In this document: positions 6,453-8,654 of the stretch, in pieces
Position numbering within the stretch: position 1 is the stretch's first letter
Layout: each line of letters begins with the position of its first letter
NCBI GenBank assembly: GCA_021779775.1
Contig: JAJYAB010000061.1
Location: forward strand, 1-8,654
Length of the DNA: 8,654 nt
Origin: Actinomycetes bacterium
GTDB lineage: Bacteria > Actinomycetota > Acidimicrobiia > Acidimicrobiales > UBA8190
Direction of reading: 5' to 3'
Program-made: the position numbers and the translations under genes
Notes under the pieces: generated by a model
What the model was told of the DNA's origin: nothing
Database searches by the model: none
What the model saw: the letters and a program-made list of their open reading frames with translations, nothing else

Positions 6453-7763
6453 GCCGGCCGGCAGGACGAGTCGGACGCCGATGTCGGCCAGGTCGGCGGC
6501 GGCCGTACCTGCTGCCCAGCCGGCATGGTCGGTGATCGACATCTGCCGTTGGACGAGCTTGGGGAAGAGCTGCTTCACCGCGTCCTCGACCTCGTCCTGG
6601 CGACGAGCGAGGACAGGGAGCAGTGCCCCACCCGATTCGGCGGCGGCGGCGGCGGTGGCCGCGTCGCGGGTCTCGGCCAGCCGGATGCCGATGCGGTTGG
6701 CATAGGCAACCAGGAACGACCGGCGGTACGAGGGGCGGCGAGTCCGTGAACCGGGTGCACCCTGCACTGTCCCGGCGACGGCCATCCGGCGAGTGGCCTG
6801 CACCAGCAGGGAGGTGAAGAGCACCTCACTGCCGTCCACGTCGCCGGGGTGACCGACCAGCGTCACGAACCCCAGATCCTCGTCCGAGATGGCGCGACAG
6901 CGGTTGGCGTCGGCAACGACGGCCAGCAGCAGGGCCTTGGCCGGCAGGTACGGATCGTCGAGCCAGAACCGACGAGCCTCGAGGTCCGGATGGCCAGCGC
7001 CGTCTCCCATTCCCGCGTCGGCCAGGGCCCGCTCGAGATTGTGCCGGGTGATCAGCTCCTGTGCTTTGGCCATGAAGGCGTCGGCCTCCTCGGGGAACTC
7101 GGTCGACTCGGCTTTGGCCAGCAGGCCCCGGACCTTGTCGAGGATGCCGGCGTCGGCATGGTCCATCGGCGCAGACCGGTGCCCGGCGACGGTTCCGAGG
7201 TCGACCAGCACGGGGAGGTGGGCCAGCAACCCGATGGCATCGATCGCCACGGCGACATCGGCGGGCCATGTCCCTGCTCGCGGGTCGAGCGATCGCCCGT
7301 CAGTGCGGAACATGGCGAGTTGCTCGTCCCACCGCATGCGGACTGCGGGGTGCCCAGCGTGCCGGGCCGCCTCGGGCAGCACGCCGTTGGTGAACGCGAG
7401 CACATCGCTGCCGCCCTTGCGCTTCGCCACCCGCGAGACGTCGAGGGGCTCCCAGCCGTTGCGGAGCGCCGAGCTCACGAACCTGACGAGTTGGTTATCG
7501 AGCCGTTCGGCCACCAAGAGCGGGCCGCCGACCTCCTCGGACCGGTTGGCGAGAAGGTCGACCAGTGCACCGGTGTCTGCTTGGTCGGTGCAGGCGGCAT
7601 GCGCTGCACGGAGGATGATGGCATCGATGATCTGGCGGTTGCCCCCGGGACCGCCTGGCCCACCGGTCCGGTGTGCGTCCTCGGCGCCCGATGCCCGGTG
7701 TGATTGCTCGGTGCGACGCTTGGCCTGCTTCGCCCGGCGCCGTTCCCGGTTCTTCATTCCCAT
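6444..7763 (-). CDS. DUF2786 domain-containing protein
   Basis: 439 residues. The N terminus MGMKNRERRRAKQAKRR is strongly basic, followed by a Gly/Pro linker (33-41). Residues about 207-246 (DKVRGLLAKAESTEFPEEA, then AFMAKAQELITRHNLE) match the DUF2786 helical domain. The following part, including RRSFLVAYANRIGIRLAE (348-365), matches the region usually found after it. DUF2786 proteins are found in bacteria and phages and have no established biochemical role, so none is given here. I chose ATG 7763 because residues from there look conserved and basic; ATG 7757 is equally possible. The same frame stays open to ATG 7994, but that part only translates the 17-bp minisatellite and would add a repetitive PHGPPRHTVPRAT peptide. 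No clear ribosome-binding site precedes either ATG. Confidence 0.8.
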   Translation of the reverse strand: MGMKNRERRRAKQAKRRTEQSHRASGAEDAHRTGGPGGPGGNRQIIDAIILRAAHAACTDQADTGALVDLLANRSEEVGGPLLVAERLDNQLVRFVSSALRNGWEPLDVSRVAKRKGGSDVLAFTNGVLPEAARHAGHPAVRMRWDEQLAMFRTDGRSLDPRAGTWPADVAVAIDAIGLLAHLPVLVDLGTVAGHRSAPMDHADAGILDKVRGLLAKAESTEFPEEADAFMAKAQELITRHNLERALADAGMGDGAGHPDLEARRFWLDDPYLPAKALLLAVVADANRCRAISDEDLGFVTLVGHPGDVDGSEVLFTSLLVQATRRMAVAGTVQGAPGSRTRRPSYRRSFLVAYANRIGIRLAETRDAATAAAAAESGGALLPVLARRQDEVEDAVKQLFPKLVQRQMSITDHAGWAAGTAAADLADIGVRLVLPAGAP

Positions 7764-7777
7764 CCGAGGATCATGCC

Positions 7778-7892
7778 GTATGGCCGTGTGGCCGTGTGGC
7801 CGTGTGGCGCGGGGGACCGTGTGGCGCGGGGGGCCGTGTGGCGCGGGGGACCGTGTGGCGCGGGGGACCGTGTGGCGCGGGGGACCGTGTGG
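7778..7892. repeat. Compound G-rich minisatellite (8-bp then 17-bp units)
   Basis: Three copies of an 8-bp unit (GTGTGGCC, the first with one change) at 7778..7801 run into five tandem copies of the 17-bp unit GTGTGGCGCGGGGGACC at 7802..7886, then a partial sixth. Copy 2 differs by one base (A to G). The unit is not a multiple of 3 and no frame contains a stop, which explains the long open frames across it on both strands. It lies 15-129 nt upstream of the DUF2786 start, in its leader or promoter. Each unit carries a run of five or six G on the plus strand. Confidence 0.95.
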
Positions 7893-8215
7893 GCGCTGCT
7901 GGTCTTCCTCCGGGTGTGCATTCCGGCACCCAAGGTGCTTGGTTTCATGCGGCTGGTTCCTTCGCCACCGCCGGGTGTGACTCGCCACACCCATCGGACC
8001 ACCCTTCTGTCACCCCTATGGGACCACCTCCTCCATCACCGTGCCGGTCGACCGTGAGGCTGCCGGACCGGGATGGCGATGTGAACTAGTGGCCCTCGTG
8101 CGGGCCCGCTGCTCTTGGTTAACGTTGGTCCTTGACGCTGCCTGTGGCTTCTGGCGCTTGCGATATGACTCGCCCTTGACGAGCTCATCAACCCGGGGGT
8201 ACAAGCGCTCGCGCT
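7893..8215. other. Region without a supported gene
   Basis: Apart from the hairpin at 7973-7992 and the two GGACCACC repeats I see no gene here. GC content and codon periodicity are lower than in the flanking genes. Open frames on both strands are short and lack strong third-position bias. No tRNA cloverleaf was found by eye. Confidence 0.5.
7973..7992. other. Hairpin upstream of the minisatellite
   Basis: GGGTGTG (7973-7979) and CACACCC (7986-7992) form a perfect 7-bp stem with the 6-nt loop ACTCGC. There is no T-run in either direction, so it is a weak terminator candidate. It could belong to the leader or operator of the DUF2786 gene. Two copies of GGACCACC follow at 7996 and 8021, 25 bp apart. 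Confidence 0.4.
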
Positions 8216-8332
8216 ATGGCGTTGCCGTCCCACGCCGTCCTTGACATCTCGAAGGGGTGCCACACCGGCTCCTTCTTCACCGGCGAGGAGTCGCCCACTC
8301 TCGGGTTCTTGTCCGGCTACCTCACGACGTAG
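8216..8332 (+). CDS. Small ORF (38 codons) with strong coding signature, unknown
   Basis: ATG 8216 to TAG 8330 encodes a 38-residue peptide beginning MALPSHAVLDISKGCHTGS and ending TLGFLSGYLTT. By my count 36 of 38 codons end in G or C, against about 47% and 53% G+C at positions 1 and 2. That periodicity matches the real genes in this window and is hard to get by chance in such a short stretch. There is no obvious ribosome-binding site, and the in-frame stop upstream is at 8177. It may be a small gene or, more likely, the surviving piece of a decayed larger one, because the same frame resumes at 8360..8464 with a similar bias. I do not recognise the family. The single Cys and several Gly/Ser/Thr residues give no functional clue. 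Confidence 0.45.
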   Translation: MALPSHAVLDISKGCHTGSFFTGEESPTLGFLSGYLTT

Positions 8333-8336
8333 CCGG
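8313..8336. other. Hairpin spanning the small ORF's stop codon
   Basis: CCGGCTAC (8313-8320) pairs perfectly with GTAGCCGG (8329-8336) around the loop CTCACGAC. The TAG stop at 8330-8332 lies in the right arm. The 8-bp GC-rich stem could end transcription, though no T-run follows. Confidence 0.45.
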
Positions 8337-8355
8337 TCGCCTCACGACGTAGCCG
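8320..8355. repeat. 16-bp direct duplication
   Basis: CCTCACGACGTAGCCG occurs at 8320..8335 and again, identical, at 8340..8355, separated by GTCG (period 20). The first copy contains the small ORF's stop and half of the hairpin stem. A 20-bp duplication shifts a reading frame, so it may mark decay of an older gene or be a protein-binding or recombination site. Confidence 0.85.
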
Positions 8356-8359
8356 TTGA

Positions 8360-8464
8360 CACCGTCCCGCCCCCGCCGGGCCGTCGGCGGCGAGCGAGAG
8401 ACGGGCGAAGCGCCTCGCCGAGGAACGGATCAGCGAGCTGGCTCGTCTGCTGGCAACCAGGTGA
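8360..8464 (+). pseudogene. Possible C-terminal remnant of a degraded gene
   Basis: The frame opened by the TGA at 8357 runs for 34 codons to TGA 8462 with no start codon. About 28 of 34 codons end in G/C. The product ends in a convincing amphipathic helix, SERRAKRLAEERISELARLL, followed by ATR. It is in the same frame as the small ORF at 8216, interrupted by TAG 8330 and TGA 8357. A hairpin follows the stop by 3 nt, as at a real gene end. The parent family is not recognised. A chance open frame in GC-rich DNA remains possible. Confidence 0.3.
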
Positions 8465-8467
8465 AAT

Positions 8468-8485
8468 GACCACCCGCCAGTGGTC
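8468..8485 (+). terminator. Possible hairpin terminator
   Basis: GACCAC and GTGGTC form a perfect 6-bp stem around CCGCCA, 3 nt after the TGA at 8462. No T-run follows, so an intrinsic terminator is only tentative. Confidence 0.3.
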
Positions 8486-8596
8486 GGAATGTCCGGAAGT
8501 GGCGCTCGTCAATGTGAGGATCCGCCGCGTCTTATGGCGCCCGAGCCGACGACCGAGCAGTAGTCGACCTCTGCCTGCGGCATCGCTGGTGATGCT

Positions 8597-8619
8597 TTGT
8601 AATCGATCGAATGTTACAA
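8597..8619. promoter_or_regulatory. Putative operator overlapping the edge promoter
   Basis: TTGTAA (8597-8602) and TTACAA (8614-8619) are inverted arms 11 nt apart, and the spacer contains the palindrome TCGATCGA. The stretch is clearly more AT-rich than the surroundings, and its right arm overlaps the -10 box. This is the arrangement expected of a repressor site. The regulator is unknown. Confidence 0.5.
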
Positions 8620-8620
8620 T
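8615..8620 (+). promoter_or_regulatory. Putative -10 element for a leaderless gene
   Basis: TACAAT matches the TATAAT consensus at five of six positions. It ends 6 nt before GTG 8627, so transcription would start on or beside the start codon. No good -35 lies 16-18 nt upstream (ATGCTT at 17). Confidence 0.55.
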
Positions 8621-8626
8621 GTGTCT

Positions 8627-8654
8627 GTGCCTACATCCGTGGTTCACGCCAAGG
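8627..8654 (+). CDS. Start of an unidentified gene leaving the window
   Basis: GTG 8627 opens MPTSVVHAK and continues past the right edge. The call rests on its fixed distance from the TACAAT box and the operator-like repeat before it, which fit a regulated leaderless transcript. GTG 8621, two codons earlier in the same frame, or ATG 8619 in another frame are alternatives. Nine codons are too few to name a family. Confidence 0.35.

Noticed and set aside
7778..7892. CRISPR array
   Set aside because: Units are 17 bp and directly adjacent with no unique spacers; this is a minisatellite.
7764..7994. N-terminal extension of the DUF2786 protein through the minisatellite
   Set aside because: The 17-bp unit has no stop in any frame, so openness is uninformative, and the peptide only mirrors the DNA repeat.
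8016..8204. Minus-strand ORF from TTG 8204 (YPRVDELVKGESYRKRQ...)
   Set aside because: The composition looks protein-like, but it needs a TTG start, third-position GC is only about 70%, and it ends in sequence with no domain. Not enough to call.
8342..8647. Minus-strand ORF of 101 codons
   Set aside because: His/Arg/Ser-rich with no motif. It runs opposite the edge promoter and the coding-like remnant, whose periodicity is better.

Overview
The window is GC-rich bacterial DNA with strong G/C bias at third codon positions, alternative GTG starts and genes that overlap by 4 bases. Together with the protein families present, this suggests a high-GC actinobacterium, plausibly of the Acidimicrobiia. 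That taxonomic call is an inference from style, not from a marker gene.

Layout. From 4837 down to the left edge, three minus-strand genes form one operon joined by two ATGA stop/start overlaps. They encode a fused fatty acyl-CoA-reductase-like SDR plus HAD-IB phosphatase-like protein (2372..4837), a zinc-dependent MDR alcohol dehydrogenase (1014..2375), and a LarA-like DUF2088 protein (1017 down to the left edge, cut off there and frameshifted near 870). A TetR-family regulator (4861..5493, plus) diverges from this operon. Only 23 bp separate the two start codons. That gap holds a 16-bp inverted repeat containing a -10-like hexamer for each direction, so the regulator probably controls both itself and the operon.

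Downstream of the regulator and convergent with it lie two more minus-strand genes: a small multi-TM protein with charged tails (5526..6434) and a DUF2786 protein (6444..7763). They are 9 bp apart and probably cotranscribed.

The last 0.9 kb (7764..8654) has no full-length gene but is not empty. It holds a 17-bp G-rich minisatellite just upstream of the DUF2786 gene, several hairpins, a 38-codon ORF with about 95% GC at third positions (8216..8332), a 16-bp direct duplication at its end, a same-frame coding-like tail ending at 8464, and an AT-rich promoter/operator at the right edge. That promoter appears to drive a leaderless gene leaving the window.

Working together: the operon pairs an acyl-CoA/aldehyde/alcohol redox module (reductase and dehydrogenase) with an enzyme of the nickel-pincer racemase family whose catalytic residues are only partly kept. 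This looks like a locally regulated lipid or hydroxy-acid pathway of unknown substrate. It is the best candidate here for an undescribed system.
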